47,726 nt of DNA from Streptomyces atratus (GTDB lineage: Bacteria > Actinomycetota > Actinomycetes > Streptomycetales > Streptomycetaceae): NCBI RefSeq assembly GCF_900119365.1, contig NZ_FPJO01000033.1, positions 1 through 47,726 on the forward strand, in the 5' to 3' direction. Of the stretch, positions 18,225 to 26,275 are shown in pieces. The notes below the pieces were generated by a model, which made no database searches, was not told the origin of the DNA, and saw only the letters and a list, made by a program, of their open reading frames with translations. Position 1 is the first letter of the stretch. Each line of letters opens with the position of its first letter. Both the position numbers and the translations under genes were made by a program.

Positions 18225-18452
18225 AGCGTCCGCCAGTCCATGAGCTCGATCGGTTCCAGCGCGGACAACGCACTCGCCGAGCCTTCAACGCGACTTTCAA
18301 GCGCGAGACGCTCCAGGGCCGGAAGAACTGGCCCAGCGAACACGAGGCCCACCTCGACGCGTTCCGCTGGCTGCACCGCTACAACACCCGAGGCCGTCAC
18401 TCACGCCTCGGGCAACGCAGCCCGATCACCTACGAAACAGCGTCCCGAACGA
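18225..18452 (+). mobile_element. IS3-family transposase (OrfB integrase core), C-terminal remnant
   Basis: The plus strand reads VRQSMSSIGSSADNALAE, then after a one-base loss at about 18282 continues FNATFKRETLQGRKNW...HLDAFRWLHRYNTRGRHSRLGQRSPITYE. This is the end of the DDE integrase core of IS3-type OrfB proteins: the SSxDNAxAE acidic block and the YNxxRxHxxLgxxsPxxyE signature. The first part of OrfB, OrfA and any terminal repeats are missing. It is dead and marks an insertion site between the PKS operon and the IPT/TIG pair. Confidence 0.7.
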
Positions 18453-18479
18453 CATCAACTACGCTGTCACCAGCCGCAT

Positions 18480-18582
18480 TGCCCAGTGCCCAGGATCCAG
18501 GGTCAAGGCCCGTGTCGAATGTTCCCGCACCCACGCACCAAGCACCTGCCGCTCGTGATCCGACAACACCAACTCGGCCAAG
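18480..18582 (-). mobile_element. IS630-like transposase N-terminal remnant
   Basis: On the minus strand, ASHLAELVLSDHERQVLGAWVREHSTRALTLD matches the opening of IS630-type transposases and related HTH proteins (LxLSDxERxxLxxWxRrxST...ALxLR), where the first helix-turn-helix begins. The frame degenerates at once into PGHWAM and no DDE core follows. It overlaps nothing intact and lies between the IS3 and integrase scraps. Confidence 0.4.
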
Positions 18583-18585
18583 TGC

Positions 18586-18774
18586 GAGGCCGGAAAGCGC
18601 ACGGTCGTGTTGCCGGGCTTCCTGAACGTAGACGTGCGGCGGCATCTGGACTGGTTCGCCGCGAAGGGGGCTGACGGGCTCCTGTTCGTCGGCGGGCTCG
18701 GTGCGCCCTTCCGCCGCTCGATCTTCGACCGGAAGTACACCGGCAACACCCTGTTCGAGAGCTCGCTGCCCTGA
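18586..18774 (+). pseudogene. Tyrosine recombinase (phage integrase) fragment
   Basis: The frame reads AGKRTVVLPGFLNVDVRRHLDWFAAKGADGLLFVGGLGAPFRRSIFDRKY. This fits the part of tyrosine integrases between the first catalytic Arg and the His-x-x-Arg box, where 'KT..s.RtVpLp..l...l..hl......gLvF....G.plr.s.f.r..w' is typical. The core-binding domain, the catalytic Arg, HxxR and Tyr are all absent. Together with the IS3 and IS630 pieces it forms a 550-bp mobile-element junkyard. Confidence 0.45.
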
Positions 18775-18780
18775 CCGGGT

Positions 18781-19515
18781 TCAGCCGGGGCTGACGGTGT
18801 ACGTGAACGTCTGCGAGGAGTCGCTGCCCCCCGCGCTGGTGACGGTGACGGCGACCGTGCCCGTGCCGCCCGGGGAGTAGGCGACGATGGTGGTGTCGTC
18901 GATGACGTTGTAGGAGGTCGAGTCGGGGCCGTACGACACGTCCACGGCATCGCTCAGGTTGGTGCCGATGATGGTGGAGGCCGTGCCGCCGTAGTCCGGT
19001 CCGGTGGTGGGGGTCATGCTGGTCACCGTCGGAGCGCCTACATAGGTGAAGGTGAGCCCGTTGGTGGTACCGCCAATCGTCGTGACGCTGACTCCGACGG
19101 TCTGCGGGGTGGTTACGGGCGGCACCGTGACGTTCAGTGTGGTGTCGTTCACGACCGTGGGAACGACGGAGTTGGAGCCGAAAGACATCGACGTGGCGGT
19201 CGTCAGACTCGAACCGGTGAGGGTGATCGGGATGCCGTCGAGCGGTCCCATGGTCTCACTGAGGCTCGATTTGGACGGGAACGAGATGTAGTAGTACCAG
19301 GCCGGGGCTGACGTTCCGGCCGGCGTGGTGACGATGACCTGGACCGCGGAGTTGTTCGATGGTGCGACAGCGGTGATCTGGGTGGCGCTGTCGACCGTGA
19401 AACCGGCCGACTTGGTTCCGAACTTCACGCTGGTGGCGCCCGTGAAGTTCGTTCCGGTGATGACGACCTGGTTACCACCTGAGGTGGGTCCCTGGTGCGG
19501 GTTCAGAGTGACCAT
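18781..19515 (-). CDS. Three-domain IPT/TIG protein
   Basis: A 244-residue protein from the ATG at 19515 (GAGAAG about six bases upstream; the frame is open to 19698 but family sequence starts here). Three IPT/TIG domains follow from residue 3: LNPHQGPTSGGNQVVITGTNFTGATSVKFG, then TMGPLDGIPITLTGSSLTTATSMSFG, then MTPTTGPDYGGTASTIIGTNLSDAVDVSYG, each closed by VxVTVT/VIVTT and FTYV-type strands. The protein begins directly with the first domain, so there is no signal peptide or membrane segment. It is divergent from the propeller/IPT gene at 19922, with a 406-bp intergenic region holding an inverted repeat. It resembles the 7443-8027 gene. Confidence 0.8.
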   Translation of the reverse strand: MVTLNPHQGPTSGGNQVVITGTNFTGATSVKFGTKSAGFTVDSATQITAVAPSNNSAVQVIVTTPAGTSAPAWYYYISFPSKSSLSETMGPLDGIPITLTGSSLTTATSMSFGSNSVVPTVVNDTTLNVTVPPVTTPQTVGVSVTTIGGTTNGLTFTYVGAPTVTSMTPTTGPDYGGTASTIIGTNLSDAVDVSYGPDSTSYNVIDDTTIVAYSPGGTGTVAVTVTSAGGSDSSQTFTYTVSPG

Positions 19516-19733
19516 GAGGCTTCTCTTTCGCGCTGGGTGCTTTCTTCTCCGGGAAGGCCGCCCCGCATGAGGGAGCACGAATGCGCCTATTGGGCCTCGG
19601 CGCCATTTCAATGAAGAAGGATTCTCGTGCAGGGCACCCTTTGTATTACGAAATTGAAGCAGACGTTCCACGGATGGGGCAGGTCTCATATGATGCACTG
19701 AGTGGTGAATACTATGATAGGAATTACTTCCTG

Positions 19734-19770
19734 GTGGTCAAATGAGCGCCCGCGTGCTCCGGTTGACCAC
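19734..19770. promoter_or_regulatory. Inverted repeat, candidate operator between divergent IPT genes
   Basis: GTGGTCAA (19734-19741) and TTGACCAC (19763-19770) are exact reverse complements separated by 21 nt, in the AT-richer divergent promoter region. The arms are about three helical turns apart centre to centre, which suits a DNA-bound dimer better than an RNA hairpin. Confidence 0.45.
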
Positions 19771-19921
19771 TTATATCGAGTCGCGGCGGATGGGACAATC
19801 CGGGGACGCGTGGAATCCACTCCTGAAATCGCGAGCGCCAGGCTATTGAATCTCAGGGCATGAAATCCTCAACTCGCTCTGAAACTCACCGAATTCGGGA
19901 GTCCGGTCGAGAGGAGTCAGC

Positions 19922-21613
19922 ATGTCCGTCAGCAAAGCCCCGCCGGCAGTCCAGGAGCTCGGGAGTTCCTCGTCCGCCGCCCTGTCCTTGGTGGCCGACG
20001 CCGACACCATCCCGGTGGGACCGGCACCCCACTCCATCGCCATGCGGCCCGACGGACTGCGCTCCTATGTGACCAACTCGGGTACCGACACGTTGAGCGT
20101 GATCGACACCGCCGCCGGCGCCGTCGTCACCACCATCGGGGTAGGGGCCGGCCCGTGGGCTGCGGCGGTCGCCCCCGACGGCCGGTACGTGTACGTGACC
20201 AGCCCCGGCTCGGGGACCGTCGGCATCGTCAGCACGGCCACCGACACCCTCGTCGGTACCGTCAGCGGCCTCACCGCGCCGCGCGGGCTGGCCGTCACCC
20301 CCGACGGAGCCCGCCTCTATGTCGTGAACTCCGGTGCCAACACGGTGAGCGTCGTCAGCACGGCCACCGACACTGTCACCGGCACCATCACCGTGGGGAA
20401 CAGCCCCCAGGCGATCAGCATCCGTCCCGACGGTCTGCGCGCCTACGTCAGCAACTCCGCCAACGGCACCGTGAGCGTGATCAACACGGTCAGCAACACC
20501 GTCGTGGCCACAGTGACCGGATTCAACGTGCCTTTAGGCGTGGCCGTCACCCCCGACGGGGCCAACGTGTACGTGGCGAACTCCGGCGCCAACACGGTGA
20601 GCGTCATCAGTACGGCCACCAACACCGCCACCGACACGGTCACCGTCGCGAGCAGCCCGGTCTACCTGACCGCCTCCCCTGACGGGACGCTCGTCTACGT
20701 GTCGATGACCGGCGCGGACTCGCTGACGGTGATCAACCCGAGTAGCAACAGCGTCACCGAAACGATTCCAGGATTCGTCGAGCCCCACGAGGTGGCGACC
20801 ACACCGGATGGGGGTTACCTCTATGTCGTCGACCACGGCGACAACACGGTCGACGTCCTGAGAAGGCCGGCCAGCATCTCCCCGAGCAGCGGCCCCCGTG
20901 GCGGCGGAACGGCTGTGACCATCAAAGGCAGGGGCTTCCTCGGGACCACCGCCGTGCGCTTCGGTATCCGGTCGGCCAGGAACTTCACTGTGGTAAGTGA
21001 CACCACATTGACCGTCGTCACCCCTTCCGCCATCCGATCTGCCGTACCGGTGACCGTGACTGCCAGCGGCGGAACAGCCATCATCGGTCACTTCTACTAC
21101 CGTCGGCTGCCCGTCGTGAACCAGCTCTCGTTCTCCTCCGGATCGACGAACGGGGGAAACGTCGTCACCCTCACCGGACTCAGGTTCATCGGTGTCAAGT
21201 ACGTATGGTTCGGCGCCGTCCAGGCGGCCGCCACCGTGCGGTCGGACACCGAGCTCACCGTCACCGTCCCACCGTCGGCCCTCGCCCGCACCGTCCCCGT
21301 CTACACGGTCAACGCAGGAGGCGTCTCCAACAGCCTCGCCTACACCTACGTCGGCGGCCCCACGATCACCAGCATCAGCCCGGCCTCGGGGCCGCGGACC
21401 GGAAGCCGTATCGTGAACATCAACGGCACGTTCCTGTCCCAGGTCACGACCATCACCTTCGGCGGCATCCCGGCCCTCTCGTTCAAGGTCATGTCCGCCG
21501 TCAAGGTTCAGGCGGTAACACCGCCGAAGTCCACCCCCGGGCCCGTGGCCGTGGTCGTGCAAACCTCCACCGGCGCCACGGCCTCCTCCCCCGTCCCGTA
21601 CACGTACACCTGA
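19922..21613 (+). CDS. YVTN beta-propeller plus three IPT/TIG domains
   Basis: A 563-residue protein, ATG at 19922 with GAGAGGAG at a good distance. Residues about 25-315 form seven propeller blades with the repeated motif xxPDGxxxYVxNSGxxTVSVIxTAT (for example VTPDGARLYVVNSGANTVSVVSTATDTVTGTI). Residues 318-563 hold three IPT/TIG domains beginning ISPSSGPRGGGTAVTIKG, LSFSSGSTNGGNVVTLTG and ISPASGPRTGSRIVNING. No Sec or Tat signal is visible at the N-terminus (MSVSKAPPAVQELGSSSSAA). YVTN propellers are usually extracellular or surface binding modules. Divergent from the IPT gene at 19515. Confidence 0.9.
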   Translation: MSVSKAPPAVQELGSSSSAALSLVADADTIPVGPAPHSIAMRPDGLRSYVTNSGTDTLSVIDTAAGAVVTTIGVGAGPWAAAVAPDGRYVYVTSPGSGTVGIVSTATDTLVGTVSGLTAPRGLAVTPDGARLYVVNSGANTVSVVSTATDTVTGTITVGNSPQAISIRPDGLRAYVSNSANGTVSVINTVSNTVVATVTGFNVPLGVAVTPDGANVYVANSGANTVSVISTATNTATDTVTVASSPVYLTASPDGTLVYVSMTGADSLTVINPSSNSVTETIPGFVEPHEVATTPDGGYLYVVDHGDNTVDVLRRPASISPSSGPRGGGTAVTIKGRGFLGTTAVRFGIRSARNFTVVSDTTLTVVTPSAIRSAVPVTVTASGGTAIIGHFYYRRLPVVNQLSFSSGSTNGGNVVTLTGLRFIGVKYVWFGAVQAAATVRSDTELTVTVPPSALARTVPVYTVNAGGVSNSLAYTYVGGPTITSISPASGPRTGSRIVNINGTFLSQVTTITFGGIPALSFKVMSAVKVQAVTPPKSTPGPVAVVVQTSTGATASSPVPYTYT

Positions 21614-21824
21614 CAGCAGCCGACCGAGCGGGCTCGGGGCTCGCCAGTCCCGCCGCCACGGAAGCAGTGCGCCGGGCGCTGCGCCTACGGCGTTCACAAA
21701 GCTGCGGTGGCCTTCCAGAGTATGGAGGCCTCCGCCCAGGCACTCTTCCCCCGCGGCCACCCCATCACCCCGACCCGCAACCCCACGACAACGGCACGGG
21801 GTTGAACCAGGAGGGCCTCACACC

Positions 21825-22091
21825 GTGATCCGCACCCTCTCGGCACCGGACCGCCGCGGCATCGCCCGCGCCCCCTCACCGCGCTCGTCGTCGCTGCCGC
21901 GCTCTTCGCCCCGGCCGTCCAGGCCGAGGCGACCACCACGTGCGCCCTGCACACCACCGGTGTGTGCAGGGCCGGGCTGTCCGCACCCGGGGGGTGCGAC
22001 CGCCGAATGCAAGGACGGGACCCACAGCTACGCGGCGAAGTTCCGCGGCACCTGTAGCCACCATCGCGGCGTCCGCCACTGGTACAAGTAG
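21825..22091 (+). pseudogene. DUF3761-like secreted protein with two compensating frameshifts
   Basis: A GTG at 21825 follows AGGAGG. The C-terminal part, ATAECKDGTHSYAAKFRGTCSHHRGVRHWYK, is the DUF3761 signature (CxDGTxS...GTCSHHGGV). In this frame the middle is unnatural. Between 21876 and 21988 the +1 frame reads LTALVVAAALFAPAVQAEATTTCALHTTGVCRAG, a clear signal peptide. The gene therefore needs one base added in the C5 run at 21871-21875 and one removed from the G6 run at 21989-21994, after which the frame is restored. Both indels are in homopolymers, so either a recent double mutation or sequence error is possible. A 10-bp hairpin lies inside at about 21945-21971. Confidence 0.6.
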
Positions 22092-22376
22092 GCCGCGTCC
22101 GGCAGGGCGGCGCGGCCGGAACAGCGGAGGGTCGTACTGCGGGACTGCTTCAGGTGGGACGGCCCGTGCGACCCACCGGCGGCGGGCGGGCTGCCAGAGG
22201 CGTCACCGTGAGCTGCCTGTGGCTCCCACGGGCGGGTGATCATCTTCGCTCTAACGAGGGGTTCCTGGAGATACCCACTACCGGCGACCGGACAGCGGCA
22301 TCCAGGATGCGTGGGCACCGACTGCTGTTCTCGTGACGGTGCTCTCGCTTCCCCATCAACGATTGGGATTGTGCTC
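22092..22376. other. Intergenic region before the lectin gene
   Basis: 285 bp with no recognisable gene. It must carry the promoter of the lectin gene, but I see no convincing -10/-35 pair or conserved operator. Confidence 0.3.
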
Positions 22377-22898
22377 ATGGCTTCGCTCCTTTCTCCTCGC
22401 TGTCTCGGCTCCCTCACCGGCGCGGCGCTCATGCTCGCCCTCGGCGCGGGGGTGCCGTCCTCCGCGGCGGCTCCCGCGTCCCGGGCTGCCCATGAGGTGT
22501 GCCTGGACGCCGGCAACACCCGCAACAACGGTGATCAGGTACGCCTCTGGAAGTGCGCCAACCACAAGAACCAGCGGTTCGTGATCACCAATGGGCAGAT
22601 CAAGGTCGAAGACACGATCGGCGACGCCAAGGAGATGTGCCTGGACGCCGGCAACACCCGCAACAACGGCGACCGCGTACGCATCTGGCAGTGCGTCAAC
22701 CACACCAACCAGAAGTGGATCGTCCGCAACGCGCAGATCGTGCTTGCCGACACGGTGGGCAAGAGCCAGGAGATGTGCCTGGACGCCGGCAACACCCGCA
22801 ACAACGGTGACCGCGTACGCATCTGGAAGTGCGTCGACCACACCAACCAGAAGTGGGTCATCCAGCAGGGCTACATCAAGGTCGCGGACACGATCTGA
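22377..22898 (+). CDS. Secreted three-repeat beta-trefoil (ricin-type) lectin
   Basis: A 173-residue protein from the ATG at 22377. Residues 1-33 form a Sec signal (SLTGAALMLALGAGVPSSAAA) with cleavage near APASRAAHE. The mature part is three nearly identical 46-residue repeats, starting at residues 40, 86 and 132. Each contains CLDAGNTRNNGDxVRxWxC and ends in the QxW-like NQxW/F. Three such lobes make exactly one beta-trefoil of the ricin-B type, an extracellular carbohydrate-binding module. There is no catalytic domain, so it is a free lectin or a competitor for glycans. The ribosome site is weak (GGGAT) and an in-frame GTG at 22371 is an alternative start. A strong terminator follows 15 bp after the stop. 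Confidence 0.85.
   Translation: MASLLSPRCLGSLTGAALMLALGAGVPSSAAAPASRAAHEVCLDAGNTRNNGDQVRLWKCANHKNQRFVITNGQIKVEDTIGDAKEMCLDAGNTRNNGDRVRIWQCVNHTNQKWIVRNAQIVLADTVGKSQEMCLDAGNTRNNGDRVRIWKCVDHTNQKWVIQQGYIKVADTI
22494..22898 (+). repeat. Three tandem 138-bp coding repeats
   Basis: Units begin at 22494, 22632 and 22770, exactly 138 bp apart, and encode the three lobes of the lectin. Units 2 and 3 share long identical DNA runs, which implies recent duplication or gene conversion and not ancient trefoil symmetry. Confidence 0.9.
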
Positions 22899-22912
22899 TC
22901 GGATCCTCAGCC

Positions 22913-22947
22913 GCCTCGGCCCTGGCCTCCCTTCCCAGGGCCGAGGC
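22913..22947. terminator. Terminator after the lectin gene
   Basis: GCCTCGGCCCTGG (22913-22925) and its exact complement (22935-22947) flank a 9-nt loop, 15 bp after the lectin stop. Confidence 0.85.
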
Positions 22948-23566
22948 TCGGTGGGCAGTCCGGTGCTGCTTGGCTCCGCCCCCCGGAGCGGAAGGTGACC
23001 GGCGTCGTGAAGGCAGGCGGTGCACACCGCCGTAGAAGCGGCCCGTTGCACGGAATCCGAAGGCTGGGGCGATCGGTGATGGGCTGCCCGTACGATGACC
23101 GGCGTGACCGTCCGCCGCGCCCTTGGCGCGGGCCCCAGGCTCCCGCGCACAGCATCCGCGCCGCCCAGGCCGACCTGCTCGACGCTCTTCCCGAAGAGCG
23201 TCGGTCCGACCTCGACGAACTGCGAGCCCGAGGCGTACTCGGTACGCGCCCGGCGGCGCCCCCGTCCCCGCGGCGGACCCTTGGAACCGGTGGCCGCGCC
23301 GACGAGGAGCTGCCCCACCATCCCGCCTGACACTTCCTCGGCGATGGTGCGGCACCCGAGTGGTGCGGCACCCGTGAAACGCCCGGTGGGCGGCACTCCC
23401 GCGAATGCCGCCCACCGGAAGCAGACCTCCGGCCGCCGCCCCGTTTACCCGCACTCCCGCTCCGTCTCCGTCCTCCAGGACGTCGTCGCCGCCGACGGCC
23501 GCGCGCAAGGCGGCGGAATCGCGGGCGGGCGGCTCGGCTGGCTGCAACCGCTGACTTCAGTGCCTT
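22948..23566. other. 0.6-kb stretch without a recognisable gene
   Basis: Several overlapping GC-rich frames run through here on both strands. The plus frame 22995-23330 contains IRAAQADLLDALPEERRSDLDELRARGVLG, which looks protein-like. However, it has no ribosome site and I cannot name a family. The DNA may include the lost 5' part of the next gene. Confidence 0.3.
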
Positions 23567-23977
23567 GTCCTGGCCCGCCTGTACTACCTCACCAGGACCG
23601 ACCACAGCCGCCAGGCGGCCAGGGACACCGGGCTCACGGTGACCGACCGCACGCTCAAGGCGTGGCTGGAGGAGCGGCGCCGGCCGTCGAGTGCCAACCT
23701 GGAGCGCATCGACGCCGCCTATCGTCAGGTGCGCCGCCAGAACGTCGCCCGGCACCTCCTTCGACGCCTGAACGCCGCCGGCGGGACACGGGTGGAGATC
23801 CACCCGCTGAACCAGTCGCAGGTGCCGCGGCCGCTTCAGCGGGGAGTGGAGTACCGCGCGATGAACGTCCGCCGCTGGGACCGCATCGTCGAGGCATGGG
23901 CATCCGGCGACCACCAAGGTCTGGACGACGCCACTAGAGGTCGTAGCCGCCCGACACCTCGATGTTCTGAGCGGTGA
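23567..23977 (+). pseudogene. HTH-type replication/telomere-like protein, 5'-truncated
   Basis: The frame is open only from 23555 and has no start before VLARLYYLTRTDHSRQAARDTGLTVTDRTLKAWLEERRRPSSANLERIDAAYRQVRRQNVARHLL. The segment RQAARDTGLTVTDRTLKAWLEERRRPS is a plausible helix-turn-helix. The following 'IDAAYRQVRR...RLNAAGGTRVEIHP' recalls the body of Streptomyces terminal-protein (Tpg)-like or plasmid HTH proteins. That link is from memory of the general layout and is weak. The tail runs into the 3' end of the SDR gene on the other strand. The N-terminal part is missing or in another frame. Confidence 0.35.
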
Positions 23978-24692
23978 CCCAGCGGCTCGCGTCGGAGACC
24001 AGTGTGGCGATCACCGCGCCGATGTCGTCGGGTTCGCCGACCCTGCCGAGTGCGGTCCTCGCGGCGAGGGCCGGGACGACCTCGGGGAACCGGGTGAAGG
24101 CGTCGTCGGCGATCCGGGTGCGGGTCGATCCCGGCGAGACGGCGTTGACACGGATTCCGCGCGTGCTGAATTCCTTGGCCATGTACCGGGTCAGCACGTT
24201 CAGGCCGCCCTTCATCGACCCGTAGGCCGAGTAACCGGGCTCCAGGCCGGCCGTCGCCGCCGCGTTGCTGCTCGTGTTGACGATGGCCCCGCCGTCCGCC
24301 ATCAGGGGCAGCAGCTTCTGCGTCAGGAAGTACGGGCCCTTGAGCAGGACCCGCATGAGCCTGTCGAACGACTCCTCGGTCGTGTCCTCGATCAACGATG
24401 TGTGCGCGAAACCGGCGTTGTTGACCAGGTAGTCGAAGGTGTCGCGCTGCCAGGTGTCGCGCAGCACGCCGGTCACCGTGTCGTGGAAGGCCGCGAAAGT
24501 GCCGGTCTCACCTACGTCCAGCGGCAGTACGACGGCCGTGCCGCCCTCCTTCTCGATGGCGGTGGCCGTCTCCAGCCCGCCTTGCGGGTTGTTGCCGTAG
24601 GTCAGGATGACTCCGGTTCCGCGCTTGGCGATCTCGATCGCGGCGCTTTGTCCGATGCCAGAGCTTGCGCCCGTGACGATGGCGACCTTCAT
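23934..24692 (-). CDS. Short-chain dehydrogenase/reductase
   Basis: A 252-residue classical SDR. The ATG at about 24692 follows AGGAGG at six bases, so the longer frame to 24959 is not used. Motifs: cofactor loop TGASSGIGQ (residues 7-15), NNAG in LVNNAGFAHTS, catalytic Ser in NTSSNAAATAG, Tyr and Lys in YGSMKGG, and the C-terminal SGGYDL. It is the last gene of a three-gene minus-strand operon: monooxygenase, esterase, SDR, with gaps of 100 and 52 bp. It probably oxidises or reduces a small hydroxy/keto compound released by the esterase. NADP versus NAD preference is not clear from the sequence alone. Confidence 0.9.
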   Translation of the reverse strand: MKVAIVTGASSGIGQSAAIEIAKRGTGVILTYGNNPQGGLETATAIEKEGGTAVVLPLDVGETGTFAAFHDTVTGVLRDTWQRDTFDYLVNNAGFAHTSLIEDTTEESFDRLMRVLLKGPYFLTQKLLPLMADGGAIVNTSSNAAATAGLEPGYSAYGSMKGGLNVLTRYMAKEFSTRGIRVNAVSPGSTRTRIADDAFTRFPEVVPALAARTALGRVGEPDDIGAVIATLVSDASRWVTAQNIEVSGGYDL

Positions 24693-24744
24693 GGTGTTCC
24701 TCCTGTAGTGCGGTCGTGCGTGTGTTGTGTGTGAGCCGTCGGTG

Positions 24745-25713
24745 TTATACGGCGGAGTTCGGGGGCACGACTCGGGCGAGCCAGTCGGTGCGGGTCCGGC
24801 GGGCCGTGGTCGAGATGTGCGCCTGCGGGTACAGCGCATCGAATCCGTGGAAGCCGCCAGCCCAGACGTGGAGTTCGGCCTGGCCGCCGGCCGTCCAGAT
24901 CCGGGTGGCGTAGTCGGTGGCCTCGTCGCGGAAGACCTCGGCGGAGCCGGTGTCGACATAGGTGGTCGGCAGGCCCGAGAGGTCGTCGGCCACCGCGGGT
25001 GAGATGTACGCGGATACCTCGTCCTCGGCGAGTTCGCCGAGGACGCTGCGCCAGCCGAACTCGTTCATCTCGCCGGTCCACACGCCGGGGACGCCGGAGT
25101 ACTGGCGGCTGGAGGTGCTGGTGTTGCGGTGGTCGAGCATGGGGCAGATCAGCATCTGCGCGGCGATCGCCGGGGTGCCGAGGTCGCGGGTCAGCAGGGT
25201 TACGCCGGCGGCGAGGCCGCCGCCCGCGCTGGCGCCCGCGATGACGATCCGGGTGGGGTCGATGCCCAGTTCGGCGGAGTTTTCGGCGACCCAGAGCAGT
25301 CCCTGGTAGCAGTCTTCGACCAGGGCGGTGCCGGTGGCCTCGGGTGCGAGCCGGTAGTCCACGGAGACCACGACCGCGCCGAACTCGTCGAGCCACTCCA
25401 GCGGTATGTCGATCTGCGAGAAGCGGTCGCCCATGACCATCCCGCCGCCGTGCATCCAGTAGACACAGGGTGCGGCGGTGGTGCGATCGGTGTTCGCGGG
25501 GCTGAAGACCGACAGGGGGATGGGGGCACCGTCCTTGGCGGGCACGGTGACTTCGCGCCGGTCGACGTGCCGGTGGGCGAGGAGGGACTCAATGGGCGTC
25601 GACGGGAGTCGGCGCAGTTGCGCGAGTACTTCTGGACTGAGCTGGGACATGAGGGGCATGTCGGCGAGCAGCTCACGCAGTTCGGGGTCAAGGGCAGGTC
25701 GTGCCGTGGTCAT
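24745..25713 (-). CDS. HSL-family alpha/beta-hydrolase (esterase)
   Basis: A 322-residue esterase of the hormone-sensitive-lipase family. HGGG (oxyanion hole) is in YWMHGGGMVMG, the nucleophile in IAGASAGGGLAAG, and the catalytic His in GGFHGFD. The acid position falls in YVDTGSAEVFRDEATD, where Glu is the more likely acid in this GSAExFRDE subgroup. No signal peptide, so it is cytosolic. The ribosome site is modest (AAGG). Middle gene of the monooxygenase-esterase-SDR operon, consistent with ring or chain oxygenation followed by ester cleavage and alcohol oxidation. Confidence 0.9.
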   Translation of the reverse strand: MTTARPALDPELRELLADMPLMSQLSPEVLAQLRRLPSTPIESLLAHRHVDRREVTVPAKDGAPIPLSVFSPANTDRTTAAPCVYWMHGGGMVMGDRFSQIDIPLEWLDEFGAVVVSVDYRLAPEATGTALVEDCYQGLLWVAENSAELGIDPTRIVIAGASAGGGLAAGVTLLTRDLGTPAIAAQMLICPMLDHRNTSTSSRQYSGVPGVWTGEMNEFGWRSVLGELAEDEVSAYISPAVADDLSGLPTTYVDTGSAEVFRDEATDYATRIWTAGGQAELHVWAGGFHGFDALYPQAHISTTARRTRTDWLARVVPPNSAV

Positions 25714-25813
25714 GGTGCTGCCTTTCGTGGGGTGGTGGCGGACGGTCGGGCGAGGAGAGGGCCGCTCGGCAGCGACCGAGGCGGCAGGAAGGACCAGGGG
25801 ATCGATCGGCGGG

Positions 25814-26131
25814 TCAGAAGGTGGCCTTTCCGCGGACCGGCACGTAGTCGGTGTACTCGGACTCCTTGGCCAGCAGTCCGTCGATCTGCGCCACGATGGC
25901 CTGGGCGGCCTCGCCGGCGAAGATCCGGTGGTGGTCCTCCTCGCTGGTCCAGCCCTCGGTGACGTGGACGACGTCGGGGTCGGACGCGGAACGGGAGACG
26001 AGGTAGACGACGCAGTGTTCGCTCGCGCCGGGGCTGCCCTCGTTCAGGCCGGTCATCAGCAGGTCGACCAGCCGGTCGCCCATTTGGGGCTTGGCGGTCA
26101 GGGTGGCGTTGAAGCCGTAGTTGGCGGTCAT
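25814..26131 (-). CDS. Antibiotic-biosynthesis-monooxygenase-domain protein
   Basis: A 105-residue dimeric alpha-beta-barrel protein: MTANYGFNATLTAKPQMGDRLVDLLMTGLNE, then CVVYLVSRSASDPDVVHVTEGWTSEEDHHRIFAGEAAQAIVAQIDGLLA. This is the ABM (YgiN/ActVA-Orf6-like) family, cofactor-free oxygenases of quinols or polyketide rings, or quinone-stress proteins. The start at 26131 has GAGGG five bases upstream. First gene of the operon; its promoter region (26169-26225) carries the two-block motif and is shared with the divergent AraC gene. Confidence 0.85.
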   Translation of the reverse strand: MTANYGFNATLTAKPQMGDRLVDLLMTGLNEGSPGASEHCVVYLVSRSASDPDVVHVTEGWTSEEDHHRIFAGEAAQAIVAQIDGLLAKESEYTDYVPVRGKATF

Positions 26132-26168
26132 GGATGCCCTCTTCTTTGGTGATGGAGTGTGGTGATTC

Positions 26169-26225
26169 CATTCAACCCACGTGACCTGCGAAAACGTTAG
26201 AACGATGCTCGCTCGTACTTGCACG
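26169..26225 (-). promoter_or_regulatory. Two-block promoter/operator motif, copy 1
   Basis: On the minus strand CGTGCAAG (26225-26218), 41 nt, GTTGAATG (26176-26169). It lies between the divergent monooxygenase operon (start 26131) and AraC gene (start 26276). The first block extends to GAGGATCGTGCAAG, identical to copy 3. The most likely reading is an AraC-family operator plus a conserved promoter part pointing at the monooxygenase operon. Confidence 0.65.
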
Positions 26226-26275
26226 ATCCTCTCGGTCACAGGAGCCACGGTGCCGAATGGTGCTGCAATGGAGGC

